From Candidatus Tityobacter terrigena (GTDB lineage Bacteria; Vulcanimicrobiota; Vulcanimicrobiia; Vulcanimicrobiales; Vulcanimicrobiaceae): a DNA stretch of 64,000 nt. Position 1 is the first letter of the stretch; every line of letters begins with the position of its first letter. The notes under the pieces are model-generated. The model was not told where the DNA came from and made no database searches. It saw only the letters and a program-made list of their open reading frames with translations. Below, piece by piece: positions 52,550-61,280 of the stretch. The position numbers and the translations under genes were made by a program. The DNA lies in the NCBI GenBank assembly GCA_003156715.1, contig PMHO01000042.1:87900-151899 (forward strand), read 5' to 3'.

Positions 52550-53251
52550 ATGTTCGTGACACCATTCGTGCCGACGATGCAAATCGGCGATGCGGTTCCG
52601 GGCACGCGGCTCATCGATCAGACCGGTCGAGCGATCTCGCTGCAGGCCTTTCGAGGCAGCACGCTTGTCATTTCGTTCATCTACACGCGTTGCCCCGACC
52701 CGCGCGAATGCCCGCTCGTATCGGCCAAGTTCAAGCAGCTACAAAATGACCTTCGCACAGCGCCCGTCCATCTTGTCGAGCTCACGTTGGACCCCAAGCA
52801 CGACAGTGCGGCGGTCTTGCGCCGATACGGGGCATACTTCGACGCCAATCCGCGGCGCTGGACCCTCGCGACGGGTCGACCCGACGACGTGCGCGAGCTC
52901 GAGCAGCGCCTAGGCGTGTTCGTCGCAGCGGGCACACCGTCCGAGCCGATCGTGCACACCGAAAGCGTCGTGCTCATCGACGACGCGGGACGCATCGCCG
53001 ACCGGATCGACGGCGTGAGCTGGAACGTGGACGACGTTGCGGCGCGAGCGCGGGCGCTTTCGGGCACACAAGCCAACGCAATTGCGTTGCTGCGGCTCGC
53101 GCTCTCGCGTGGCGTGAGCGCGTTGTGCGGCAGTGGAGGCGTGGCCGGTATATCCGTGGGCGCGGCGCTCCTCCTATTTGCCGCCATCATTGGGGCCTTC
53201 GGAATCGGCATCGCTCGCATCTTCCGCATGAATTTCAAGTCCCCAGATTGA
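52550..53251 (+). CDS. SCO1/SenC-family copper chaperone with C-terminal membrane anchor
   Basis: A 233-residue thioredoxin-fold protein. Metal-binding cysteines C48 and C54 in TRCPDPRECPL (six residues apart, as in one SCO subgroup), His H136 in IVHTESV, and fold segments TRLIDQTGRAISLQAFRGSTLVISFIYTRC and VVLIDDAGRIADRIDGV. There is no N-terminal signal; instead a helix (ISVGAALLLFAAIIGAFGIGIARIF) closes the chain, an unusual layout. Follows subunit I by 13 bases, so it probably helps load CuA. Confidence 0.85.
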   Translation: MFVTPFVPTMQIGDAVPGTRLIDQTGRAISLQAFRGSTLVISFIYTRCPDPRECPLVSAKFKQLQNDLRTAPVHLVELTLDPKHDSAAVLRRYGAYFDANPRRWTLATGRPDDVRELEQRLGVFVAAGTPSEPIVHTESVVLIDDAGRIADRIDGVSWNVDDVAARARALSGTQANAIALLRLALSRGVSALCGSGGVAGISVGAALLLFAAIIGAFGIGIARIFRMNFKSPD

Positions 53252-54051
53252 GAAAATCTGGCTTCGTGTTTCCGAATGTTCCCGCCGTTTCCGACCAGTT
53301 TCAGAACGCTTCGTGGGAAATATGAGACGAGTGAGGCGACCCTCGGCGGCACGCGCGCCTTTGCGAGCGAGGATGTCACCGGCGAAAAACCTACGTTCTT
53401 ACGGGCACGTGGCTGGAAGCGCCTCGTGTCGGACGCTCTGACGCTACTGGATCGGAGGAAGATCCCGACTGCGGCAAGCGCGATCCGTACATTGGCATTG
53501 CACCGCGCCGTCGAGCTCCGGCCGTCCTCGACGCGCACCCGCAAGTCATTGCGAGTCCTAGGCCGCAAACGCAAAGTCCGTGCAAAGAAGTCTGTTCTAC
53601 GATAAGGTTGAGCGAGGCGCCGCAGCGACCATGTGATGTGACCCCGCCGTTCCTGGGCACCTTAGGCGGTTATTCGGGACTGCCTTAGGGTGACCAGCTC
53701 CCAACGGGGCCACGTCATGCTGGCAACTTGTAGCCATCCGTTTGGCCATGCCGCTCGAGGTCGCCGAGCCGATCATATGACCGCCGCGTTTGGCCTTAAG
53801 CACGGCCGATTGGCGCCATATCTCATCGGCAAGAGCACTCCGGCTTAGTAACCGCGCGCCGTTGCGCGTCGAGTGCGGCAAAAGGCGCGGCAATGTGCCC
53901 GTTCATGTCCAAGTCGGAGTCGATTCGTCAGCCTCCGCACAGTCACTCCTTGTCACGTGGTGACGCGAGCCTCCGGGCGCCGCCTGTCCGGCCTTTCGAA
54001 AGGGGATCCGTTCGCGAGCGGACATAACCAACGAATCGGGAGGTGCTTGCC
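53252..54051. other. Intergenic region, no gene recognised
   Basis: Roughly 800 bases. A 109-codon rightward frame at 53276-53605 ends in a Lys/Arg-rich tail (LGRKRKVRAKKS) but has no family likeness or ribosome site, so I leave it out. Between 53620 and 54000 all frames are broken. The last bases carry GGGAGG of the next gene. Confidence 0.35.
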
Positions 54052-54594
54052 ATGGTCCGAGTTAGTCGCCTCGTTGGATGTGTCGTCCTCGCCGGCGCCA
54101 CACTGCTGTTTTCCGGCGCGATGCGAGGTGCTGCGTCGGCAGACAATGCCGCCGCGGAGCGTGCGGTCGCCGTCCTGCCGTTAGCCGGCGGTGCCGACTA
54201 CGACGACGCGGTCGCGCCGAGCCCTAGGCAGCTCCGCTCGCTCACCGACGATCTGCGCGGCGGAATTGGCGCAGGCAAGCTTCTGCTGGTCGATGCCGCG
54301 CGCGTAACAAACACGTCGTGCGGAAGCGCCGATTGCGCGCGACGTGCCGGCCTGGCATTGGGCGTACGCACCGTGGTGTTCGGCACGGCGCGGCTGGTGA
54401 CGCCGATCATTTGGGACGTCGTCGCCTCGGCGGTCGACGTGCCGAGCGGCCGAGTCGTGCGAAGGCTTAGCTACAGCGCGCTAGGCGACTATCTCGTGAT
54501 GCGCCAAGGAGCGCACGAACTGGGCACGTGTCTGGCGGCGGCGATTCGCGGCGCAGCACCGTGCCACGTCACGGTTGAAGGCGCAATCGACTAG
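54052..54594 (+). CDS. Secreted protein, DUF2380-like
   Basis: A 180-residue exported protein: signal peptide (LVGCVVLAGATLLFSGAMRGAASA), then AVAVLPLAGGADYDD, LRSLTDDLRGGIGAGKLLLVDAARV, two Cys near CGSADCARRAGLALGVRTVVFGTARLVTPIIWDVVASAVDVPSGRV and a C-terminal Cys pair. The layout (beta strand, helix, TSCGSADCA, then strand-rich end) resembles DUF2380/GNA1162-like lipoprotein-family modules. The ATG at 54052 has GGGAGG eight bases upstream. Function unknown. Confidence 0.65.
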   Translation: MVRVSRLVGCVVLAGATLLFSGAMRGAASADNAAAERAVAVLPLAGGADYDDAVAPSPRQLRSLTDDLRGGIGAGKLLLVDAARVTNTSCGSADCARRAGLALGVRTVVFGTARLVTPIIWDVVASAVDVPSGRVVRRLSYSALGDYLVMRQGAHELGTCLAAAIRGAAPCHVTVEGAID

Positions 54595-55054
54595 CCGATC
54601 TGTGGAACTGCTGAAAGCGCGGCGCCTCACTGGTCCCGTCGTTCTAGTCGGCCTGGGCTTGCCGGGCGCTCCATAGATCGAGGACAACAACCAATGTTCT
54701 ATGCACCGGTCGAGCTCGTCCGCGGTCCATCGGAACGGTAGTACAAACTCTGGATGCGCGACGGGAGTCCGTATGGGCCGGGGAAGGCGCAAGGCACGAA
54801 TAACAGCGGGTGGCAATTGTACCGGCGACGTTGGTCGGGGCATTTGTCTGGCTCGGGTGGTTCTATCCCGCCTTCGACGCGGCACTAGAGCCAGTATCCG
54901 GGTAGCTGTTGGAACGATCGGTCTGGACATTATTTACGTCATTCACTGTGATTGAAACCGGCGAACTGCATGCCCACCAGGACCAAGGGCGGCGCGAAGG
55001 TCGTCAGTGTCGAAACGAAGACGTACTAACCCTCATTCACAAAGGGAGGCGTCA
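54595..55054. other. Intergenic region, no gene recognised
   Basis: A short frame near 54806-54900 reads VPATLVGAFVWLGWFYPAFDAALEP and looks like a piece of membrane protein, but it has no start or family. Nothing else seen. Confidence 0.3.
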
Positions 55055-55549
55055 ATGCGAAAAACCCTAGGTCTTCTTGCTTTCGCGGTTACCGTCGCCG
55101 CACCGAACAGTGTCCGAGCTGCGTCTGGGGCAGCGGCCCTGCGATACTACGTTGGCACGTGGTCCTGTCAGGCCGGAGCCATCGGAAAACACGTGAGCAA
55201 GTCGACGGTGATCTATACTTTCGATTCTGGCCTTCTGCGCGAATGGGTCGACGTGCCGACGCAGGGGAAGATGACAATGCCATATCTTAACAGCATCGCG
55301 ACAAGCTATGATGCAAAGAAACGCCGCTACGTCCAAACCGGAATGGACAACGAGGGCAATTGGTGGGTGTCGTTTGCAGAGCCGTGGACCGGGAACACTG
55401 AGCAGTGGACGAATCACGCGAGCTCTGACAATAACATTCGCCGCTATGAGTGGGTACGCACAAACCGGAGCACTTTCAGCTTTACTGAATACCCTTCACG
55501 GACTGCCACAAGGCCGGACTTTAGGGGAACGTGCAGTCGGTCGCCCTAA
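55055..55549 (+). CDS. Secreted protein of unknown function
   Basis: A 164-residue exported protein: signal peptide (MRKTLGLLAFAVTVAAPNSVRA), then ALRYYVGTWSCQAG, VSKSTVIYTFDSGLLREWVDVP, YDAKKRRYVQTGMDNEGNWWVSFAEPW and YEWVRTNRSTFSFTEYPS. The strand-rich beta-barrel style (lipocalin- or DUF1579-like, YxVGTWxC) is suggestive only. GGGAGG lies five bases before the ATG, an excellent ribosome site. No neighbours in an operon. Confidence 0.65.
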   Translation: MRKTLGLLAFAVTVAAPNSVRAASGAAALRYYVGTWSCQAGAIGKHVSKSTVIYTFDSGLLREWVDVPTQGKMTMPYLNSIATSYDAKKRRYVQTGMDNEGNWWVSFAEPWTGNTEQWTNHASSDNNIRRYEWVRTNRSTFSFTEYPSRTATRPDFRGTCSRSP

Positions 55550-55717
55550 TTTACTCCGCGCAAGGCCTAGACCGGTCAGAGGAACCGGGCGTCGTAGCTC
55601 AGGCTTCGCGCTTGGATTCGTCATCCGAGCAGAGTCACCGAATTTCGTGACGGTAGGGACGCGATTCCACGTCGAGTTGCGGGTCGGCCAAAATACCTTC
55701 GCAGCTTTTCAACCCAG

Positions 55718-55999
55718 ATGACACCTGAGCGCCGGGTCGGGACGGCGGGCTGGTCGTTGCCGCGCGATCAGCGCGATCGATTCGGAGGGGCAGGGACGCA
55801 TTTGATGCGCTATTCGACCCGGTTTTCGTGCGCCGAGATCAACTCGTCGTTCTATGGACCGCATCGTCAGGCAACATATGCGCGATGGGCCGCCGCAGTT
55901 CCGGACGACTTTCGCTTCTCCGTGAAGATCCCCAAAGAAATTTCGCACGTGCGCAGGCTGACGTACAGGCCCTTCGTCTCCTCTTGCCCGCGACTTTGA
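55718..55999 (+). pseudogene. DUF72 family protein, 3' truncated
   Basis: RVGTAGWSLPRDQRDRFGG, then EINSSFYGPHRQATYARWA and DDFRFSVKIPKEISHVRRL: the N-terminal part of the TIM-barrel DUF72 family (~240 residues, function unclear). The homology stops near 55955 and the frame ends at 55999, inside another pseudogene on the opposite strand. A broken gene. Confidence 0.7.
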
Positions 56000-56625
56000 G
56001 CAGCGCGCAGGGCAGCGACGCCGGCGGAACGTGATGCCGCACGAGAATCGCCTTGTCATCGCCGCCGACGATCGTTCCATTGCAGATAAAGTCCGCGGCG
56101 GAGTCGATCAAGCAGTGGTCGTTATTCGGGACGTTGGAGGCCCAGAAGAGCACGGTGGCGTCGCTATCGCCGCGCGCGTAGAGCGCGCTGTATTGACCAT
56201 TGTCATCCAGGGTGAGGGCGTTATAGGGCGAGGCTTTGGGTACTCTTCCCGATGTAGCCATGCACTCCGGCGGAGCCCTGCAGAGTGGATTCGAAGTAGC
56301 CGCCCGAACCGCCGCTCGACGAGCCCTCGACCGCGGCCAAGGCGCATCCCGACGCACACGCCGTCGCCGTGTCGATACCGGCAACTCCGGAATCTCCGTT
56401 GCCCGCTGACGTCTGCCCCTGTATCGCGGTTCTGCGCGTCGCCGTCGCTTCGACGCCGCCGCCCGTGCCGTTAATGCTGAACGTCTTGCAGTAGCTCGAG
56501 CTATCGCAGGTCGTGTCGGCTCCTAGACGCTCGGCCTCGATACGACGCCTGAGACCGCAAGGGCGACACCGACGGCGATGAGTCCCACGGCTGCGGACGC
56601 TTTGTGTTGACGAAAACACACGCAT
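55990..56625 (-). pseudogene. Frameshifted paralogue of the glycine/serine-rich secreted protein
   Basis: Leftward from an ATG at 56625: a signal-peptide frame (QHKASAAVGLIAVGVALAVSGVV) hits a stop at 56523; another frame gives CDSSSYCKTFSINGTGGGVEAT, GNGDSGVAGIDTA, SSGGSGGYFESTLQGSAGVHGY; a third gives GQYSALYARGDSDATVLFWASN and HCLIDSAADFICNGTIVGGDD. These match, in order, the gene at 43443-44390. The C-terminal third is missing and joined to the DUF72 fragment. Confidence 0.7.
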
Positions 56626-56942
56626 GACCGAACCCCATATAAAGGTCGCTCGGGACAAACCACCCGGTCACCGAGGCGGCTCCTGACGTTTCTAGATCGG
56701 CCGAAATTTCGACGCCAGGTAGCCGTCCCTCCTCGGCGAGAAGCGCGGCGCCGCCGGTCGGCCGTCGAGTGCCCCCGTGCTTCCAACGTGCGCATGCATC
56801 CGACCGGGGGACGCCGTTGTCACTGGAAGATGCAAAACGCCTGATTCAAAGTATATGGCTCGCTATAAGAGGTCCGGTTGCACAGTGCGATCGGCTGCGT
56901 AAAGAGAGAAGTCGCTAGACGCCGCGTTGTGGGCAGCGCCTC

Positions 56943-58076
56943 CTACGGACCGAAGCCGCGGTTGATGTCCCATAGCGGGTAATGCGGCAGAGCGCCAGCC
57001 GGATCGCGCACGAATGCTTCCGTCTGACTTACCAAATCCCGCTTGCGCTGGCGCGCCGCAGGTCCAACGGTGAAGCGGCCTAGAGCGGGTGTCTGAGCGC
57101 CGGCGCGGGTCGTGCCGGGAGGTGGCTTCAGGCCTTCAGAAAGTTCGCCGCGTTTCAGCAGAGTCGTCAGCGATTCGCGAATTTCTTTCGTAGCGGTGCC
57201 AAAGCGATCTTTCCACTTTTCCTCAATATCGCGCGCGGTGCTGTGGTACTCTCTCTGCGCGTTGATGCCGGCTTCGGACAGGCGCACGAACTTGCCGCGG
57301 CTGCGGGCAGGGTCGCTTTCAACGATAATGTAGGGCTTGTGCTGCCAGCCGATGCCTGCCGTTTCCGCCGAACAGCCCGTTCGTTTGGGAATCTCTGCTT
57401 CAGGGATAGGCTCGTCGCTGAGAACGCGAAGCGTGTTGGCGCATAGCGAAATCGGCGTTCGCGACTCACCTTCGAAATCGAGCGCGAAGGCGAGCAGAAC
57501 GCGGGAAAGCAGCACCGGTAGCGGCAGGCCGTCTTGTGCAGCCGATTTTCGGGGCGCGAACTGCGGCAGTTGGAGAATTGAAACCGGCAAGCCCTGCGGC
57601 AATTCGAGATCGATCTGCTGCTCGATTGCTTCCAGGGAGCGGCGCAACCTCGTCGCATCGTCGCCGAAGCGTTTCGACCAGCGGGCGTCGATTTGCGGGA
57701 CCAGCTCCGGCCAGATTTTGATGGCCGTTTCGCCGCCGGCCGTGAGCCGAACAAGCCAATCGGCGCGGATGCCTCGGCCGCTGCCGAAACCGGCGCGTTT
57801 TCCGGACTGCAGCAGAATAAAACCCCATCGCTCCAGACAGCCGAGCCCGGCCTTGCCCTGCTCCTCGTTGGCGAGCGCGCGCGAAGCTAGCGTCCGAACC
57901 GAAAGTGGTCCATCGGCCAAAAACCGCATCACATTAAGCCAAATTACGAGCGAAAGGCGCGCTGCGGCATGCGCTTCAAGCACGCGGCGCTCGAATTCGG
58001 AATCGAGTTCCACCGTGTAGGCAACCAAAGTTTGGGAGAGCAGGGCCGAGAGAGGCTTGTGCTGTGCCGAGCGCAT
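56943..58076 (-). CDS. Protein with two MarR-like winged-helix repeats
   Basis: A 377-residue soluble protein formed by an internal duplication. Repeat 1 (~10-165): LSALLSQTLVAYTVELDSEFE, VMRFLADGPLSVRTLASRALA, LVRLTAGGETA, PQIDARWSKRFGDD. Repeat 2 (~185-325): LPVLLSRVLLAFALDFEGES, TLRVLSDEPIPEAEIPKRTG, FVRLSEAGINA, DIEEKWKDRFGTA. Each repeat looks like a MarR-type winged helix with a following coiled helix, so the chain would mimic a MarR dimer on one polypeptide. C-terminus is Pro/Arg-rich. Probably DNA-binding; target unknown. ATG at 58076 lacks a clear ribosome site. Confidence 0.6.
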   Translation of the reverse strand: MRSAQHKPLSALLSQTLVAYTVELDSEFERRVLEAHAAARLSLVIWLNVMRFLADGPLSVRTLASRALANEEQGKAGLGCLERWGFILLQSGKRAGFGSGRGIRADWLVRLTAGGETAIKIWPELVPQIDARWSKRFGDDATRLRRSLEAIEQQIDLELPQGLPVSILQLPQFAPRKSAAQDGLPLPVLLSRVLLAFALDFEGESRTPISLCANTLRVLSDEPIPEAEIPKRTGCSAETAGIGWQHKPYIIVESDPARSRGKFVRLSEAGINAQREYHSTARDIEEKWKDRFGTATKEIRESLTTLLKRGELSEGLKPPPGTTRAGAQTPALGRFTVGPAARQRKRDLVSQTEAFVRDPAGALPHYPLWDINRGFGP

Positions 58077-58104
58077 CTTATTCAGGTAAGTGCTTCCTTC
58101 CGAG

Positions 58105-58200
58105 AAAGCGCAGGCCGCGTCGCGCGGCGCGACGGGCCTGCGTTTGCGCTTAAATTAGGCAGTTGCTGTTTGGGTTATCGATGCGCCCCTAACGGCTTCC
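58105..58200. repeat. ~95 bp dispersed repeat, copy 2
   Basis: Same sequence as at 43374-43471 with a few changes (GCGCAGGCCGCGTCGCG, GGGCCTGCG, TTAAATTAGGCAG, ATCGATGCGC, ACGGCTTCC). On the minus strand it still encodes the last residues KPL-GAHR and stop of the glycine-rich protein family, but the rest of that gene is absent here. The bases from 58201 to 58337 hold only the ribosome site of the next gene. Confidence 0.75.
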
Positions 58201-58337
58201 CTACGAACGCGACGAATACTATCTAATTAGTTGACTTTGGACAAGCGTGCGTGGTAACCTGCCCGCATGTCGCGAGTAGCGAAACCAATGCGAGTCGCTT
58301 CGTTCAATCGATAGGCATGCCGGCGAGGAGAGATTAG

Positions 58338-59471
58338 ATGAAACGGAATTTCTTCTTAGGCGCGTCAGGGACGCTTTTGGCCGCGTCAGGCGTGCCTGCT
58401 ATGCCGAACACGACCGCTCAGAGCGTCTCGGAGGGCCTGAAACCCGATACAATCGAGCAGTTCCATAAGCTCGAAACGTTTCTTACGTTCCTCCGAACGC
58501 GAAACGCGACAGAATATGCGATTTCGTCACCAACCGGCGTCGATGAAGCGCGCTACGTTACGATCGGCGGCATTGACCAGTGGATCAGCATCCGAGGATG
58601 GGATCGTAACAACCCCGTCCTGCTGTTCCTTCACGGGGGGCCCGGGGACCCCACGTATCCGTGGTCGTTTATGTATTTCGCCCCGTGGGAGAAGCACTTC
58701 ACGATCGTGCAATGGGACCAGCGCGGCGCGGGACGAACGCTCCAAAAGAGTGGCGCCGGCATGGCCTCGACGATTACCGTGGAGCGCATGGTGCGAGACG
58801 GCATCGACCTCTCGGAATACTTGTGCAAGAATCTTGGCAAGCGCAAGATCATCCTGGTCGGGCATTCCTTTGGATCGATTCTCGGCCTGCTCATGGCGAA
58901 GATGAAGCCCGAACTCTTCGAGGCATACGTCGGCACCGGTCAAGTAGCGGATACGCGCATGAGCTACATCGTGAACTATAACGAGCTCTTAAAGAAAGCG
59001 CGGGCGCTGAGCAACCATGAAGCCGTGCAGGAGCTTCTACGCGCCGGGCCGCCGCCGTACTCCTCCGGCGCAGGCTTCCGTACGCAGTGGAAGTGGTCGA
59101 CGGTTTTTGAAGGAGCAAACACCTTCTTGGCTGGGAATATCGGGCGCACGCTCGTCGCTCCCGGCGGTTCGGTTCAGGATGTGAACAATGACGCTGACGG
59201 GATGGTTCTCAGCGCCGACCAACTTGTTCCGCAAACGCAAACTTATGGCCGAAAGGATCTCGGCCTTGAATTTTCGATTCCAATCTTCTTCATCCAGGGC
59301 GCGGAGGACTTTACCACGGCCACGTCTGTCGCGCGCGACTATCTCGATTCATTACAGGCGCCGCACAAAGCGTTCGTCGCCATCCCAAACGGGGGCCACT
59401 TTGCCGTCTTCATCCATTCCAATGAGTTCTTGTCGAGCTTGTTGACGCTGATCGGATCTTCGAGTCCCTAG
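58338..59471 (+). CDS. Secreted alpha/beta hydrolase, proline iminopeptidase-like
   Basis: A 377-residue serine hydrolase with a signal-like start (KRNFFLGASGTLLAASGVPA, twin-basic). Oxyanion-hole HGGPGDPTYPWSF, WDQRGAGRT, nucleophile elbow VGHSFGSILG (Ser) and a late NGGHFAVF His; FFIQGAEDFTTA carries the Asp. HGGPG and DQRGxGRS are hallmarks of proline iminopeptidases (peptidase S33). GAGGAGAG precedes the ATG. Its TAG stop shares a CTAG palindrome with the convergent NrfD gene's TAG. Confidence 0.88.
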   Translation: MKRNFFLGASGTLLAASGVPAMPNTTAQSVSEGLKPDTIEQFHKLETFLTFLRTRNATEYAISSPTGVDEARYVTIGGIDQWISIRGWDRNNPVLLFLHGGPGDPTYPWSFMYFAPWEKHFTIVQWDQRGAGRTLQKSGAGMASTITVERMVRDGIDLSEYLCKNLGKRKIILVGHSFGSILGLLMAKMKPELFEAYVGTGQVADTRMSYIVNYNELLKKARALSNHEAVQELLRAGPPPYSSGAGFRTQWKWSTVFEGANTFLAGNIGRTLVAPGGSVQDVNNDADGMVLSADQLVPQTQTYGRKDLGLEFSIPIFFIQGAEDFTTATSVARDYLDSLQAPHKAFVAIPNGGHFAVFIHSNEFLSSLLTLIGSSSP

Positions 59472-60424
59472 CGGGGCTGTCTGGACGATACCGTCGGATC
59501 GTCGGCCGAGAGCTTACCGGCTTCGATCAGCGTCTCCCGGAGCACGTAGCCGCCGATTAGCGTTAAGGCGGCGCTTACCAGAGTCCTCGAGACGCTATGT
59601 TCGCGTTGATTCGCTCGGTTCTTGAGGATCGATGTTCCGTTTAAGACGAGCGGCGCCACGCTGCCGGCGAGCAACGTCAGATTCCGGAACCTCTGACCAA
59701 GCGCACCTTCGAACATTGGTTTACCAAACTCGCCCGCATAGTGCCTAAAGTTTTCGACGATCACGACCTCCGCGAGGCTTGCGAACACCCCCATCTTTGC
59801 CAGGCGCGTCAGCGTCTCGGGCGCGCTCGAACGGGCAAGCAGCAAGGAATGTAGCGCGCACGCACCGGCGAGCGCCGAGCAGACCGACATAGCGGGGATG
59901 TGATACTTGCCCTTTGCCCACAACGGAATCGCGGTTGCGCTGAGCAGCACGCCGGTATAGCTCATGATAAATGCGCCGAGCAGCGCCATCGGCAGGTTCA
60001 ACCAACGCGGCCCGACTGCCGATAACCAGCGCGGCGCGTGGCCGTTGCGGGCCGCCTCAGCGACGGCGTTCGGTGCGGCAATCGTCGAGAATGCGATCAA
60101 GCCCCAAACGCCGAGTGACATCGGCGACTTGACTTTGACGACGCGCATCATATGATGAAAACGCTCGGGACGACCAAGGTGCGTAACGAGAATGCCTGGC
60201 GCGACGACCGACAAGAGGAAGGAGGCGTATTTCCCATTACGGGCGAGCCTTCGTTCGCCGGCGGCCTCGCCGTCGGCCAGCAGCGTTAGGATAGCGCTGC
60301 CGCCCATGATACCGCCGAGGAATAGGTAAATCGTGACCGTCCGGTCCCAGTGCGGGCGCTTGAGCAACGGCCGGCCGTAGTAGGTGGTCTTTGTAGGTTC
60401 GCCGCCCGGAAGCACGTCGGCCAT
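59468..60424 (-). CDS. NrfD-family membrane subunit of formate dehydrogenase
   Basis: A 318-residue quinone-interacting membrane protein (polysulfide reductase NrfD family) with ~8 helices: IYLFLGGIMGGSAILTLLAD, LSVVAPGILVTHLGRPERFHHMMRVVKVKSPMSLGVWGLIAF, MALLGAFIMSYTGVLLSATAIPLW. It replaces the cytochrome b of FdnGHI and passes electrons from the Fe-S subunit to menaquinone. ATG at 60424 is joined to the previous TGA (TGATG) with AAAGGTG ahead; GTG 60427 is the other option. Confidence 0.88.
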   Translation of the reverse strand: MADVLPGGEPTKTTYYGRPLLKRPHWDRTVTIYLFLGGIMGGSAILTLLADGEAAGERRLARNGKYASFLLSVVAPGILVTHLGRPERFHHMMRVVKVKSPMSLGVWGLIAFSTIAAPNAVAEAARNGHAPRWLSAVGPRWLNLPMALLGAFIMSYTGVLLSATAIPLWAKGKYHIPAMSVCSALAGACALHSLLLARSSAPETLTRLAKMGVFASLAEVVIVENFRHYAGEFGKPMFEGALGQRFRNLTLLAGSVAPLVLNGTSILKNRANQREHSVSRTLVSAALTLIGGYVLRETLIEAGKLSADDPTVSSRQPR

Positions 60425-61272
60425 CACTTCGCACCTTTGAAGACCGCAAGGCCGAGCAATGTCAGAAGTGCCGCCGTGAGCGCAGCGCTCACGTAGCCGG
60501 CAGGCTGCCGGGTCGAGGGTAAGACCGGCTCGGCCGGCAGATTGTACGCTTCTGGCTTGTCGATCAGTAAGAAAAAGGCGTTAAGGTCGCCGACCGAACC
60601 CTCGTTGCCGGCACCGTAGAGGTACGCAGGGAGGCCGCGTTCTTGAAGTGCTTCCACGCGTTTGCTTGCGCGCTCCCTCAGCTCCTCGATCTCGCCGAAC
60701 TGAATTGACTCGGTGGGACATGCCTTAGCACAAGCCGGGACCATCCCGATCTTCTGGCGGTCGTAGCAAAGCGTGCACTTTGCCGCAACACCGCCGCTAC
60801 CTTGAAGCGCCGTCTGGCTCGTGTGCTCGCGCTCCTGGTTGAGGGTGGCATCGTTATAGTCGGCATGGCGCGGCTCATTGACCTTTGCAATAAGATCGAC
60901 AACGCCGAACGGGCACGAGACGACGCAATAGCCGCAACCGTTGCAAATATCCGGCTGAACGAAAACGTTGTTGAATTCGTTGCGAATGATAGCGCCCGTT
61001 GGGCACGCTTCCATGCATCCGGCATGCGTGCAATGTTTGCAAACGTCGCTCATCATAAGCCAACGATCTTCCGCGCCGGCCGGCTCGGGGGAGAGCTGCT
61101 CTACGAACGATACGTGCCTCCACGTCGTTCCGGAAAGCGAGCCGGTGTTGTCGTACGAATCGCCGGAGAACTCGAACCCGTCAGAGGGAAGCTCGTTCCA
61201 TTGTTTGCAGGCGACCTCACAGGCTTTGCAGCCAATGCAGATCGTGGTATCCGTAAAGAATCCCGTCGCCAT
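60424..61272 (-). CDS. Formate dehydrogenase iron-sulphur subunit (4x[4Fe-4S])
   Basis: A 282-residue ferredoxin-like electron-transfer subunit with C-terminal anchor helix (ALTAALLTLLGLAVF). Four cysteine groups: CIGCKACEVAC, CKHCTHAGCMEACP, CNGCGYCVVSCP, and CTLCYDRQKIG...CAKACP, as in FdnH/HybA-type subunits. It moves electrons from the molybdopterin subunit to the NrfD subunit. The ATG at 61272 has GGGCGAGGC just upstream; eight bases after the FdhA stop. Confidence 0.92.
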   Translation of the reverse strand: MATGFFTDTTICIGCKACEVACKQWNELPSDGFEFSGDSYDNTGSLSGTTWRHVSFVEQLSPEPAGAEDRWLMMSDVCKHCTHAGCMEACPTGAIIRNEFNNVFVQPDICNGCGYCVVSCPFGVVDLIAKVNEPRHADYNDATLNQEREHTSQTALQGSGGVAAKCTLCYDRQKIGMVPACAKACPTESIQFGEIEELRERASKRVEALQERGLPAYLYGAGNEGSVGDLNAFFLLIDKPEAYNLPAEPVLPSTRQPAGYVSAALTAALLTLLGLAVFKGAK

Positions 61273-61280
61273 GCCTCGCC

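Noticed and set aside
53276-53605. 109-codon basic protein after the SCO gene
   Set aside because: No ribosome site, no family, composition typical of random GC-rich frames.
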